From Prevotella sp. tc2-28 (GTDB lineage: Bacteria; Bacteroidota; Bacteroidia; Bacteroidales; Bacteroidaceae): DNA of 64,000 nucleotides. Each line of letters begins with the position of its first letter. Positions within the stretch are counted from its first letter, which is position 1. Location: assembly GCF_900107705.1 (NCBI RefSeq), contig NZ_FNRE01000012.1, positions 50,184 through 114,183 on the forward strand. Direction: 5' to 3'. A program made the translations under genes and the position numbers. The notes under the pieces are model-generated. The model ran no database searches and was not told where the DNA came from. It saw only the letters and a list, made by a program, of their open reading frames with translations. This document shows, in pieces, positions 36,149-44,636 of the stretch.

Positions 36149-37048
36149 GGCGAGATTTATGTCGAAGACAACCATCCACAAGGAAGCGTATTTTTTGTTA
36201 ATATACCGATGAAGCAATCTGCCGCTCCATCAGTATCTGAAAACGAAGCATACGAGGAAAAAGTGGCTCCGTTGTCTGTCCCTGCAAGCCAAACGGAAAA
36301 AATGACTACCATCCTCATTGTTGAAGACAACCAGGACTTCCGCATGTTCCTCGAACGCTGTCTCAACGACCAGTATCACGTGCTCACTGCCGGTAATGGC
36401 ATTGAGGCGCTCAAGGTATTGGACAGCAACGATGTGAGCATTGTCATCAGTGATATTATGATGCCGGAGATGAACGGTCTGGAACTCTGTAACCGTATCA
36501 AGACCGACGTCAACTACTCCCACATCCCGGTAATCATGCTCACCGCCAAATCTACCGAAGACAATATTATCACAGGTCTGAAAGACGGTGCCGACGACTA
36601 TATCACAAAACCTTTCAATCTGAACATCCTGAAGCTCCGCATACAGAAAATCCTGGAGTGGAAGGCCGACAACCACCGTAACTTTGCCAAGGGCATTGAG
36701 ATAGCCCCGAGCGAGATCACCGTAAGTTCGATTGACGAGCAGCTGATAGAAAAAGCCATAAAGATTGTGGAGGAAAAAATGGGCGATACCGATTTCACCG
36801 TTGAGGAGTTTGGTGCGACTATTGGTATGACGCGAGGTCATCTTTACAAAAAGCTGATGGCCATTACGGGTAAGTCGCCAATTGAATTCATCCGGGCAAT
36901 CCGCATCAAGCGCGGCCGCTCACTTTTGGAACAAGGGCGAACCAATATCTCAGAAGTTGCCTACACCGTAGGCTTCTCGCCCAAGCAGTTCAGCAAGTTC
37001 TTCCGCGAAGAGTACGGCTGTCTGCCCTCCGAGTTCATCAAGAAGTGA
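36113..37048 (+). pseudogene. 3' fragment of a hybrid two-component system regulator (HTCS)
   Basis: The frame starts abruptly inside the last part of a histidine-kinase ATPase domain (LHIVKEYVAMHHGEIYVED ... GSVFFVNIP). It then has a full receiver domain (TILIVEDNQDF; phosphoacceptor Asp in VISDIMMPEMNG; YITKPFN) and an AraC-type DNA-binding domain to the end (VAYTVGFSPKQFSKFFREEYG). The sensor, membrane segment, dimerisation domain and most of the kinase are missing. Codons further upstream to 35906 are antisense to GH26 and not part of the gene. A receiver-HTH protein could still be made from an ATG at 36209 or 36303. Such regulators normally activate adjacent polysaccharide-utilisation genes. 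Confidence 0.85.
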
Positions 37049-37142
37049 TAATTCTCTATTGTGTCATTCTGCAGCCTGGATGTACTTTAATACATTTCCT
37101 TATCGTTTACGCGTGTTCGTAAATACCTGGCATACAATGGGG

Positions 37143-37547
37143 TTAAGATTTGAGGAAGAAAAGAAAAAAGAAGTGGTGTAACAGCCAACCGAGAAGGTTG
37201 CCGAGGAGAACACCGATGGTGTCTGCCCAGAAATCAAGCCATTCACCGCTCCGCGTGGTGGTGCAGTAGGCTTGTCCTAACTCTACGAGACCACCCAGGA
37301 GAATCATGCCCAAACATGCCCATAGCAGGAGCTTGGAGGCATTTAGCTTCTGGTGAGTGCGCAGGTATTCCCACCAGATGACGCTGGTGGTGCCTCCATA
37401 CATGACGAAATGGGTCCACTTATCAATAAAGGCAACGTCGTCAAGAGGTGTCTCGGGAAAGAAGGGGGTGAAGGAGAGCAGTGCAATCAGTGCCAGACAG
37501 AGCAGTGATAGAGGGTATTTTCTTACGATATGAGCCATTTTTTGCAT
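37143..37547 (-). CDS. VanZ-like membrane protein
   Basis: 134 residues with four predicted membrane segments (~10-27, ~44-60, ~72-90, ~107-128). The family motif lies in FIDKWTHFVMYGG and in LVELGQAY...RSGEWLDFWADTIG, as in VanZ-like proteins. The family is widespread and its role is mostly unknown; a link to glycopeptide resistance is not implied. An internal ATG at 37538 is an alternative start. It is divergent from the symporter gene. Confidence 0.8.
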   Translation of the reverse strand: MQKMAHIVRKYPLSLLCLALIALLSFTPFFPETPLDDVAFIDKWTHFVMYGGTTSVIWWEYLRTHQKLNASKLLLWACLGMILLGGLVELGQAYCTTTRSGEWLDFWADTIGVLLGNLLGWLLHHFFFLFFLKS

Positions 37548-37566
37548 ATTTACTTAAAAAACGATG

Positions 37567-37597
37567 CAAAAGTAAGATTTATTTTATAATTTTGCAA
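37567..37597 (-). promoter_or_regulatory. Promoter of the VanZ-like gene, overlapping the symporter promoter
   Basis: Minus strand TTG (37597-37595), 20 bp, TACTTTTG (37574-37567). Its -33 end abuts the plus-strand -7 box TAATTTTG at 37587-37594, which serves the symporter at 37615. Only one polymerase could bind at a time. Confidence 0.6.
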
Positions 37598-37614
37598 GCG
37601 TTAAGAAGGGTAAT

Positions 37615-38976
37615 ATGAGTGATAGAGCAAATTTTGGTTCCAAGTTAGGGGTGATTCTGGCAACGGCAGGCTCAGCTGTCGGACTAGGGAACGTGTGGCG
37701 CTTCCCCTATATGGCTGGAGAGAACGGCGGTGCCGTGTTCATCATCATTTATGTAGCTTGCGTGCTTCTGCTGGGCATCCCCTGTATGATTAGCGAATTT
37801 ATCGTAGGTCGCCACGGCAGGGCTAATACGGCGCGGTCGTTCCAGACACTGGCGAATGGCAAGCCCTGGGCTTTGATAGGCTATATGGGTGTGCTGACAG
37901 GATTCCTGATAACAGGCTATTATGCAGTGGTCAGCGGATGGTGTCTGCAGTATGTGTGGGCCTCGCTGATAGGGCATCTGCAGGGTGACCCGCAGTATTT
38001 CAAGACGTACTTTATTGAGTTGTCGTCCGACCCTGTGAAACCTGTTTTCTGGACCGTTGTCATCTTGGTGATGACCTATCTGATCATTGAAAACGGTGTA
38101 CGCAACGGTATTGAACGGGCATCGAAGATGATGATGCCTACCTTGTTTGTCCTGTTGCTGATCATCGTGGGCGCATCGTGTATGCTCCCCAATGCCTACA
38201 AGGGCATCGAGTTCCTGTTCAAGCCTGACTTCTCAAAGATCAATAGTGACGTTTTCCTGAGTGCACTGGGGCAGTCGTTCTATTCGATGAGTATTGCGAT
38301 GGGATGCCTGTGTACCTATGCCAGCTATTTCTCGAAGGAGACCAACCTGACGAAGGCTGCCTCGCAGATAGCGATCATCGACTGTCTGGTGGCCATCCTG
38401 GCAGGTCTCATGATTTTCCCCGCAGCATTCTCCGTAGGCGTGGAACCCGACAGTGGTCCATCACTCATCTTCATCACGCTGCCTAACGTGTTCCAGCAGG
38501 CCTTCAGTGGAATGCCTGTCATGGGGTATATCATCTCGCTGCTGTTCTTCGTGTTGTTGTCATTGGCTGCCCTGACGTCGCTGATGTCGCTGCATGAGGT
38601 GTCGACGGCCTTCTTCCAGGAGGAGCTTCACACCACGCGTAAGCGGGCAGCCCTGATAGTGACGGTGTCAACAGCCATCATCGGTGCTTTCTGCTCTTTG
38701 TCGCTGGGTGCCTATGATGGGTTGACCTTCTATGGCGAGGCGCTGTTCGACTGGTTCGACTTCGTGACAGGTCAGATATTCTTACCTGTCGTAGGTTTCC
38801 TGACATGTATCTTCATCGGTTGGTTTGTGCCCCATAAGATTGTACGTGATGAGTTCAGTAACTGGGGAGAGTTGAAGGACTATGTCCGATACTTCCACCG
38901 ATATCTGTTCCTTATTAAATATGTCTGTCCGTTGGCCATTCTGCTGATTTTCTTGCATCAGCTCGGGATTTTATAA
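37615..38976 (+). CDS. Sodium-dependent transporter, neurotransmitter:sodium symporter (NSS/SNF) family
   Basis: 453 residues and about eleven membrane segments. The first segment carries the family signature GSAVGLGNVWRFPYMAGENG, which holds the sodium and substrate sites. Other NSS blocks are GIPCMISEFIVGR, ENGVRNGIERASKMMMP and FPAAFSVGVEPDSGPSLIFITLP. Bacterial members take up amino acids or related compounds using sodium; the substrate cannot be read from sequence. It has a close paralogue directly downstream (102 bp gap). Confidence 0.9.
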   Translation: MSDRANFGSKLGVILATAGSAVGLGNVWRFPYMAGENGGAVFIIIYVACVLLLGIPCMISEFIVGRHGRANTARSFQTLANGKPWALIGYMGVLTGFLITGYYAVVSGWCLQYVWASLIGHLQGDPQYFKTYFIELSSDPVKPVFWTVVILVMTYLIIENGVRNGIERASKMMMPTLFVLLLIIVGASCMLPNAYKGIEFLFKPDFSKINSDVFLSALGQSFYSMSIAMGCLCTYASYFSKETNLTKAASQIAIIDCLVAILAGLMIFPAAFSVGVEPDSGPSLIFITLPNVFQQAFSGMPVMGYIISLLFFVLLSLAALTSLMSLHEVSTAFFQEELHTTRKRAALIVTVSTAIIGAFCSLSLGAYDGLTFYGEALFDWFDFVTGQIFLPVVGFLTCIFIGWFVPHKIVRDEFSNWGELKDYVRYFHRYLFLIKYVCPLAILLIFLHQLGIL

Positions 38977-38977
38977 A

Positions 38978-39016
38978 TTAGTAATTAGTAATGAGTAATT
39001 AGTAATGAGTAATTAT
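38978..39016. repeat. TAATTAGTAATGAG short tandem repeat
   Basis: About two and a half copies of a 14-bp unit (AGTAATGAGTAATT) lie between the two symporter genes. The remainder of this 102-bp gap shows no clear promoter. Confidence 0.7.
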
Positions 39017-39078
39017 GATATGTTTAAGCACAGAGATAAAAAAGGATGTAGAGTGTCTACTACTTACTCATTAAAAAT

Positions 39079-40431
39079 ATGAAGGAGCGAGGTAATTTTG
39101 GAAGTAAGCTGGGTATTGTGCTGGCTACTGCTGGCTCAGCCGTCGGATTAGGTAATATCTGGCGTTTTCCCTATATGACAGGAGAGAACGGTGGTGCTGC
39201 CTTCATCCTGTTCTATATCGGTTGTATCTTCGTGCTGGGACTGCCTGGGATGATTAGTGAGTTTATTGTGGGACGCCATGCGCAGACCAATGCTGCTCGC
39301 GCTTACGACACCTTGTCGAACGGAAAACCGTGGAAGTTAGTCGGCTATCTGGGTATCCTCACTTCCACTATTATCCTTGGATTCTATGCCGTGGTGGCTG
39401 GCTGGTGCCTGCAATACGTGTACGCGGCAATGGCTGGAAAACTGGTGGGCGATGCAGCATTTGTGAAGACCTATTTCGTGACTTTCTCCAGTCATCCGCT
39501 GAGGCCTGTGCTATGTGGCGTCGCTTTTGTGCTGATAACCCATATCGTCATCGTGAATGGTGTGCAGAAGGGTATTGAGCGAGCCTCGAAATGGCTGATG
39601 CCCATCCTATTCGTTTTATTACTGGTGCTGGTGACAGCCTCCTGTGCGCTGCCTGGCAGCATGGAGGGCGTTCGCTTCCTATTACAGCCCGACTTCTCGA
39701 AACTGAGTAACAAGGTGATGCTTGACGCCCTGGGACAGGCGTTTTTCTCGCTGTCGCTGGGTACAGCCTGCCTGTGTACCTATGCGAGTTATTTCACGAA
39801 GGAGACCAACCTGTTGCGCTCTGCCGGTCAGATTGTGATGCTCGACACGATGATAGCCATCTTTGCGGGGCTCATGATATTCCCCGCAGCCTTCTCGGTA
39901 GGCATTAGCCCCGACAGTGGTCCTTCGCTCATCTTCATCACGCTGCCTAACGTGTTCCAGCAGGCCTTTGTCGGGATGCCGCAGGTAGGGTGGGTGATTA
40001 GTGTGATGTTCTATGCCCTGCTGGTGTTTGCTGCCCTGACTTCTACCATCTCGATGCATGAGATAGGTACAGCCTTCTTTACGGAGGAGTTCCACCTGAG
40101 AAGGCGCCATGCAGCATGGGTCATCACGATTTTGGCATCTGCACTGTGCTTGTTTTGCTCATGGTCGGTAGGTGCTTTCGACATCCAATTGCTGGGTTAT
40201 TCGCTGATGGACTTCTGTGACCTGCTGACTGCCAATTTCATGCTACCGCTGGGCGGCATGCTGGCCTGCCTTTTTGTGGGATGGTATATCCCGCGCCAGT
40301 TGGTCTATGACGAATTTACCAACGGTGGACAATGTAACAAGTGGTTCTTCCTGACATTCCTCTTTGCTGTGCGCTATATCTGTCCGCTGGCGATTACGCT
40401 GGTGTTCCTGCATCAGTTGGGGTGGATATAG
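39079..40431 (+). CDS. Sodium-dependent transporter, NSS family (second copy)
   Basis: 450 residues, a close paralogue of the preceding protein over its whole length: GSAVGLGNIWRFPYMTGENG in segment 1, LPGMISEFIVGRHAQTNAAR, NGVQKGIERASKWLMP and FPAAFSVGISPDSGPSLIF. The two share most of their conserved core but differ in segments 3-5 and the C-terminal end, so they may differ in substrate. Likely a tandem duplication. It is followed after 21 bp by the HHH protein gene. Confidence 0.9.
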   Translation: MKERGNFGSKLGIVLATAGSAVGLGNIWRFPYMTGENGGAAFILFYIGCIFVLGLPGMISEFIVGRHAQTNAARAYDTLSNGKPWKLVGYLGILTSTIILGFYAVVAGWCLQYVYAAMAGKLVGDAAFVKTYFVTFSSHPLRPVLCGVAFVLITHIVIVNGVQKGIERASKWLMPILFVLLLVLVTASCALPGSMEGVRFLLQPDFSKLSNKVMLDALGQAFFSLSLGTACLCTYASYFTKETNLLRSAGQIVMLDTMIAIFAGLMIFPAAFSVGISPDSGPSLIFITLPNVFQQAFVGMPQVGWVISVMFYALLVFAALTSTISMHEIGTAFFTEEFHLRRRHAAWVITILASALCLFCSWSVGAFDIQLLGYSLMDFCDLLTANFMLPLGGMLACLFVGWYIPRQLVYDEFTNGGQCNKWFFLTFLFAVRYICPLAITLVFLHQLGWI

Positions 40432-40452
40432 GGCTGATGGGGCTAATAGGTT

Positions 40453-41325
40453 ATGAATAGGAACGATAGGAAAATTGCTCTTGCTGCGATTGGTGTGGCA
40501 CTTGCGGCTTTGGGAGGCATCTGGCTAGCCGGTTCGGAGGATGAGGCCTTACCCACAACCGTTGTCGCTAGCGACACCCTGCGTACCATGACTGGGCATC
40601 ACCGTCCTGTTGTCAAGGAAGGTCCACTTCCCGTCCGTCATGTCGAGACCTTTCCCTTTGATCCCAATACGGCAGACAGTTCTCAGCTTATCCGACTGGG
40701 ACTGCAGTCGTGGCAAGTGCGTAACATTTACAAATACCGGGCACGAGGGGGTGTATACCGAAAGAAGGAAGATTTTGCGCGTCTTTATGGACTTACGGTC
40801 AAAGACTATCATCGACTGGAACCCTATATCCGCATCAGCAGTGACTACCAGCCGGCAGCAACGCTGGTGGGGGGTAAGGCTAATGGGGCTAATGGGGCCA
40901 ATGGGACTAATGGGGTTTATCCTAGGAAGATTGACAGCACCCAACATGTCGTGCTGAATACGGCTGATACGACGACTTTACGCCAGGTGCCGGGCATCGG
41001 CATCTATTTTGCCAAAGAGATTGTACGCTACGGGCAGCGCCTTGGTGGCTATGTCAGTGTCGACCAGTTGGACGAAATAGCGGATTTTCCACAGGCGTCG
41101 AAGAAATACTTTGTTGTCCAGCAAGCCCATCCGAAAAAGTTGAATGTGAACCAGCTCACCCTTCAGCAGCTGCGTCGCCATCCTTATATCAACTATTATC
41201 AGGCCCGTGCAATCAAGGAATATTGTAGACTGCACGGTCCTCTGAAAAGCCTGGATGACCTCCGGCTGTCACGTGACTTTCCGCCAGAAGTCATTCAGCG
41301 CCTGGCTCCCTATGTCACGTTCTGA
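40453..41325 (+). CDS. ComEA-like helix-hairpin-helix protein
   Basis: 290 residues. An N-terminal membrane anchor or signal (IALAAIGVALAALGGIWLAG) is followed by three HhH-type units: ~68-125 (DPNTADSSQLIRLGL), ~165-215 (LNTADTTTLRQVPGIGIYFAKEI) and ~225-288 (LNVNQLTLQQLRRHPYINYYQARAI). The ComEA family binds DNA outside the cytoplasmic membrane during uptake, and a similar role is possible. A linker at ~141-153 is made of four (A/T)NG repeats encoded by a 9-bp tandem repeat. The gene ends 19 bp before the convergent M15 gene. Confidence 0.82.
   Translation: MNRNDRKIALAAIGVALAALGGIWLAGSEDEALPTTVVASDTLRTMTGHHRPVVKEGPLPVRHVETFPFDPNTADSSQLIRLGLQSWQVRNIYKYRARGGVYRKKEDFARLYGLTVKDYHRLEPYIRISSDYQPAATLVGGKANGANGANGTNGVYPRKIDSTQHVVLNTADTTTLRQVPGIGIYFAKEIVRYGQRLGGYVSVDQLDEIADFPQASKKYFVVQQAHPKKLNVNQLTLQQLRRHPYINYYQARAIKEYCRLHGPLKSLDDLRLSRDFPPEVIQRLAPYVTF
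40879..40914. repeat. 9-bp GCTAATGGG repeat, four units, in frame
   Basis: GCTAATGGG, GCTAATGGG, GCCAATGGG, ACTAATGGG encode Ala/Thr-Asn-Gly four times. A related GATGGGGCTAATAGG stretch lies just upstream of the same gene (40436-40450). Confidence 0.85.
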
Positions 41326-41344
41326 CAGACGTATCTCTTCTTTC

Positions 41345-42121
41345 TTATTTGTTAGTCAACTGTTTGACGGGGAACGTGAAGTAAGTGTCGGGGAAAGGCT
41401 CGTCCTTCAGCGTGAAGTGCCACCACTCGGTAGGCAACGCCTTGAAACCGTGGCGGAGCATGGCCTGACGAAGGATCATACGGTTCTTGAACTGCTCAGC
41501 AGTGATGGAGCGTCCCACAGGGCTCTTATGGTTGTCGCCAGTGTACTCGCCTGTTTCAGGATTGCCGCAGAAGTCAGGATGACTCTCAGGACCAAACCAG
41601 TCGAAGGTGCCACCCATGTCAAGTTCTTTCTCTGTCTTCATGTCGAAAAGGGTGAGGTCGATGGTGGATCCACGGGTATGACCGCTCTTTTCCATGATAT
41701 ATTCCTGGTCGAACAATACGCTCTTGTCAAGGTCAGGATAGAAATAAGCCTTCATGCGCGTATCAGGGATATCCGCAGCCCAACGGACGAAATGGTCGAC
41801 GGCCTTCTGCGGGCGATAGGCATCGTAGATCTTCAGACGGTAACCTTGTCTGATGACGTCGTCACTCACTGCGCGGAGACTGTCAGCAGCCTGCTTGGTC
41901 AACAGTGCGGTAGCTTCCAGGTATCCATCGATGCGGTCACCTACGAAATTGTAAGTACCGAAATAACGGATTTCCAAAATAGCGTCGGGCACTATGTCGG
42001 TTAGTGTTACAAACTGGCTGGTGTCGTTAGTGGGAGTGGTGATTGTGTCGCTCTTGCCTTTGTTGTTTTGGCAGGCCATGAGGACGATTCCGCAGATTAG
42101 GTAAAGTAATTTCTTCGTCAT
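41345..42121 (-). CDS. M15 family D-alanyl-D-alanine dipeptidase, lipoprotein
   Basis: 258 residues with a lipoprotein signal (LLYLICGIVLMACQN). The zinc-binding motif SGHTRGSTIDL and the catalytic motif EWWHF of the VanX/DdpX (M15D) group are present, with YDAYRPQKAVDHF upstream. Expected reaction: hydrolysis of D-Ala-D-Ala dipeptide in the periplasm, in wall recycling. It lacks vanH/vanA neighbours, so resistance is not implied. It lies just downstream of the tRNA terminator. Confidence 0.88.
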   Translation of the reverse strand: MTKKLLYLICGIVLMACQNNKGKSDTITTPTNDTSQFVTLTDIVPDAILEIRYFGTYNFVGDRIDGYLEATALLTKQAADSLRAVSDDVIRQGYRLKIYDAYRPQKAVDHFVRWAADIPDTRMKAYFYPDLDKSVLFDQEYIMEKSGHTRGSTIDLTLFDMKTEKELDMGGTFDWFGPESHPDFCGNPETGEYTGDNHKSPVGRSITAEQFKNRMILRQAMLRHGFKALPTEWWHFTLKDEPFPDTYFTFPVKQLTNK

Positions 42122-42134
42122 AAGTATTTTTTAA

Positions 42135-42168
42135 GAAAAAAAGGGGTGCTGCAAGAAGCAGTACCCCT
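42135..42168 (-). terminator. Terminator of the tRNA-Leu gene
   Basis: An 11-bp stem (AGGGGTGCTGC with GCAGTACCCCT, one G-T pair, loop AAGAA) followed on the minus strand by eight T residues. Confidence 0.85.
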
Positions 42169-42186
42169 ATTGCTTTTTAAGCTTTG

Positions 42187-42268
42187 TACCCAGACCCGGG
42201 CTCGAACCGGGATGGGTTGCCCCACTGGTGTTTGAGACCAGCGCGTCTACCGATTCCGCCATCTGGGC
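42187..42268 (-). tRNA. tRNA-Leu (anticodon CAA)
   Basis: The minus strand folds as a class II tRNA of 82 nt. The acceptor stem GCCCAGA pairs with TCTGGGT (first pair G-U). There is a D-arm, an anticodon stem CTGGT/ACCAG around the loop CTCAAAC (anticodon CAA), a long variable arm TGGGGCAACCCA, and a T-arm with GTTCGAG. CCA is not encoded. Confidence 0.95.
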
Positions 42269-42282
42269 TTCAAAAGCGGGTG

Positions 42283-42313
42283 CAAAGATACGAATAAGTG
42301 AGCAAAAAACAAA
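42283..42313 (-). promoter_or_regulatory. Promoter of tRNA-Leu
   Basis: Minus strand TTTG (42313-42310), 19 bp, TATCTTTG (42290-42283), with the tRNA 5' end 15 bp downstream. Confidence 0.8.
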
Positions 42314-42413
42314 ATAAAATCCTATTTTTTTATAAAATAATGTATTTTTCTTGTTTAATCGCGAGAATAGTCGTACCTTAGTAGTCGAATTTGAAGCATA
42401 TTAATAAAATACT

Positions 42414-43505
42414 ATGGAAATAAATAAAAAGAACTATTGTGTGATACTGGCTGGAGGCCGGGGCAAACGGCTGTGGCCATGTAGTCGTGACCAATATCCC
42501 AAGCAATTTATCGATTTCTTTGGAACCGGGCGTACGCAGTTGCAGACGACCTATGATCGTTTTGTTAAGCAAATGCCCCAGGAGAATATATATATATGTA
42601 CGTGCAAGGAATTCCTGCCCTTGATTAAAGAACAATTACCAGACGTCGACGAGCGTAAGATATTGGTAGAACCTATCAATCGCAGTACTGCACCTAGTGT
42701 GGCATGGGCTACGATGCGTATTCTGCGTTGTGACCCGGAGGCCAATGTCATTATAACGCCTGCAGATCACCTGGTGATGAATGAACAGTCGTATGCTGAC
42801 AGCCTAGCTGTAGGTATCAGTTATGTCTCAGAGAACGACGTGTTGCTGGTCATGGGTGTGAAGCCAACGCGCCCCGAGCCAGGCTATGGTTACATCCAAC
42901 TGGGTGACCTGAGCTGTAAGCCTGACGTCTTCAAGGTCAAGTCGTTTACAGAGAAACCGGAGCGCGAGTTTGCCAAGATGTTCATGGAGAGTGGCGAGTT
43001 CTATTGGAACACGGGCGTGTTCATCTCCAATGCCCAGCATCTTATCAGGAGTTTTGAGGATATCTTCCCCAGTGTGCTACGTAATTTGAAGGTGGAGATT
43101 CCTAATTACACCTATGAGGAAGAACTTGCCTATGTGACGGAGCGTTACTCCATCTATCCGCATTTGTCCATAGACTATGCTATTCTAGAGCATAGTCGCA
43201 ATGTCTATGTGATGAAGTGTGACTTCGGATGGGCTGATCTGGGCACATGGCATGCCATTTATGAATGTATGAGCCAGGGAGCAGGCGATAATGTGGTCGT
43301 CGACTCGAATGTCATGATAGAAGACTCGCACAACAATGTCATCAAATTGCCCAAGGGTAAACTAGGCGTTATTAACGGTCTTGATGGCTATATCGTGGCT
43401 GAGGAAGGTAACGTCTTGCTTATCTGTAAGAAAAGTGACTCGTCAGCATTGGTGCGTAAGTATGTCAACGAGGTGCAAATCAAATACGGGGATGACTTTG
43501 TGTAA
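42414..43505 (+). CDS. manC: Mannose-1-phosphate guanylyltransferase
   Basis: 363 residues. The nucleotidyltransferase signature CVILAGGRGKRLWPCSRDQ and KQF at residues ~9-35 bind GTP. The Mg-binding Asp is in VIITPADHLV, and PEPGYGYIQLGD and VKSFTEKPE follow. The C-terminal part is a short left-handed helix-like region. The enzyme makes GDP-mannose from mannose-1-phosphate and GTP, feeding surface polysaccharide or glycoprotein synthesis. It is a GMP-only form without the isomerase domain seen in longer homologues. It is followed 18 bp later by a glycosyltransferase, consistent with shared use of GDP-mannose. Confidence 0.88.
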   Translation: MEINKKNYCVILAGGRGKRLWPCSRDQYPKQFIDFFGTGRTQLQTTYDRFVKQMPQENIYICTCKEFLPLIKEQLPDVDERKILVEPINRSTAPSVAWATMRILRCDPEANVIITPADHLVMNEQSYADSLAVGISYVSENDVLLVMGVKPTRPEPGYGYIQLGDLSCKPDVFKVKSFTEKPEREFAKMFMESGEFYWNTGVFISNAQHLIRSFEDIFPSVLRNLKVEIPNYTYEEELAYVTERYSIYPHLSIDYAILEHSRNVYVMKCDFGWADLGTWHAIYECMSQGAGDNVVVDSNVMIEDSHNNVIKLPKGKLGVINGLDGYIVAEEGNVLLICKKSDSSALVRKYVNEVQIKYGDDFV

Positions 43506-43523
43506 TTATAATCCATCATAATA

Positions 43524-44636
43524 ATGATCATAGGACTTGATGCGAAGCGTATAGTACGCAATGGAACGGGACTGGGCAGCTATGGACGAACGTTAGTCAA
43601 TGACCTTATCAGGATGGGTGACAGTCATTTGTCCTTGCGCCTTTATGCACCCGACGAGGGACGTGATGAGCTTCGCGGACAGATTATAGGAGATGGTAAT
43701 GTGCAGTTCTGTTATCCCACGGGTCATCCATCATCATTGCGGAAGACATGGTGGCGTTCCCGCAGTGTTGTAGACGACCTGGTGGAAGACGGGGTAGACC
43801 TCTATCATGGATTGTCGGGTGAATTGCCTATGGGACTCCGAAAGAAGCATATCCGCAGTGTGGTGACCATTCACGACCTCATCTTCATGCGTCATCCAGA
43901 ATACTATCAGTGGCTGGACACCAGAATCTATGAGTGGAAGTTCCGTCATGCCCTGCGTGAGGCAGACCGTATCATTGCAATCAGTGAGCGTACCCGGCAG
44001 GATATTATTGAACTGGGCGGAGAAGCGTATGCCGACCGTATATCACTTATTTACCAGAGCTTTGCCCCCCGATTTTCTGCGGAGGTAAAAGCGGAGCGCA
44101 AGGCGCAGGTTAAAGAACGTTACAAGTTGCCTCAGCGCTATGTACTAAATGTGGGTACCATGGAACGACGCAAGAACTTGGCTCTGGTCGCTGAAGCAGT
44201 GGAACTGCTGCCGCAGGACATCCATCTGGTGGCGGTAGGACGACAGACAGACTATGTCAAGGAACTGCCTCATGGCGACCGTATCCACCTGTTGAGCGGT
44301 GTCCCCGACAGTGATCTGGCAGCCATCTATTCAATGGCTGAGGCTTTTGCCTATCCATCGCGCTATGAGGGTTTTGGCATCCCTATTATCGAGGCAATAG
44401 CCGTTGGATTGCCTGTGGTGGCATGTACAGGTTCCTGTCTGGAAGAAGCTGGTGGTCCGCATAGCTTGTATGTGGATCCCGACAATGTCATTGAGATGGC
44501 TGAGGCGTTAAAGATGTCTCTGAGAGGTGCACGAGGGCGTGATGAGCGTATTCGTAAGAGTCGTGAGTATATCCGGCGCTTTGAGGGCAATGATGTAGCC
44601 AGGCAGGTTGCCCAGCTTTACCAATCCTTATTATAA
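43524..44636 (+). CDS. Glycosyltransferase family 4
   Basis: 370 residues, GT-B fold. The N-terminal half has MIIGLDAKRIVRNGTGLGSY and VVTIHDLIFMRHPEYY. The C-terminal half has YVLNVGTMERRKN, the donor-binding region, and the conserved SRYEGFGIPIIEAIAVGLPV with the E-x7-E motif of GT4. The product is probably a sugar added to a surface glycan, perhaps mannose given the upstream GDP-mannose enzyme; this is inference. Its stop codon overlaps the end of the convergent HHH/barrel gene by 6 bp. Confidence 0.88.
   Translation: MIIGLDAKRIVRNGTGLGSYGRTLVNDLIRMGDSHLSLRLYAPDEGRDELRGQIIGDGNVQFCYPTGHPSSLRKTWWRSRSVVDDLVEDGVDLYHGLSGELPMGLRKKHIRSVVTIHDLIFMRHPEYYQWLDTRIYEWKFRHALREADRIIAISERTRQDIIELGGEAYADRISLIYQSFAPRFSAEVKAERKAQVKERYKLPQRYVLNVGTMERRKNLALVAEAVELLPQDIHLVAVGRQTDYVKELPHGDRIHLLSGVPDSDLAAIYSMAEAFAYPSRYEGFGIPIIEAIAVGLPVVACTGSCLEEAGGPHSLYVDPDNVIEMAEALKMSLRGARGRDERIRKSREYIRRFEGNDVARQVAQLYQSLL

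Noticed and set aside
37143..42121. VanZ-like and VanX-like genes as a glycopeptide resistance cluster
   Set aside because: They are 3.8 kb apart, in separate units, and vanH, vanA and vanRS are absent.
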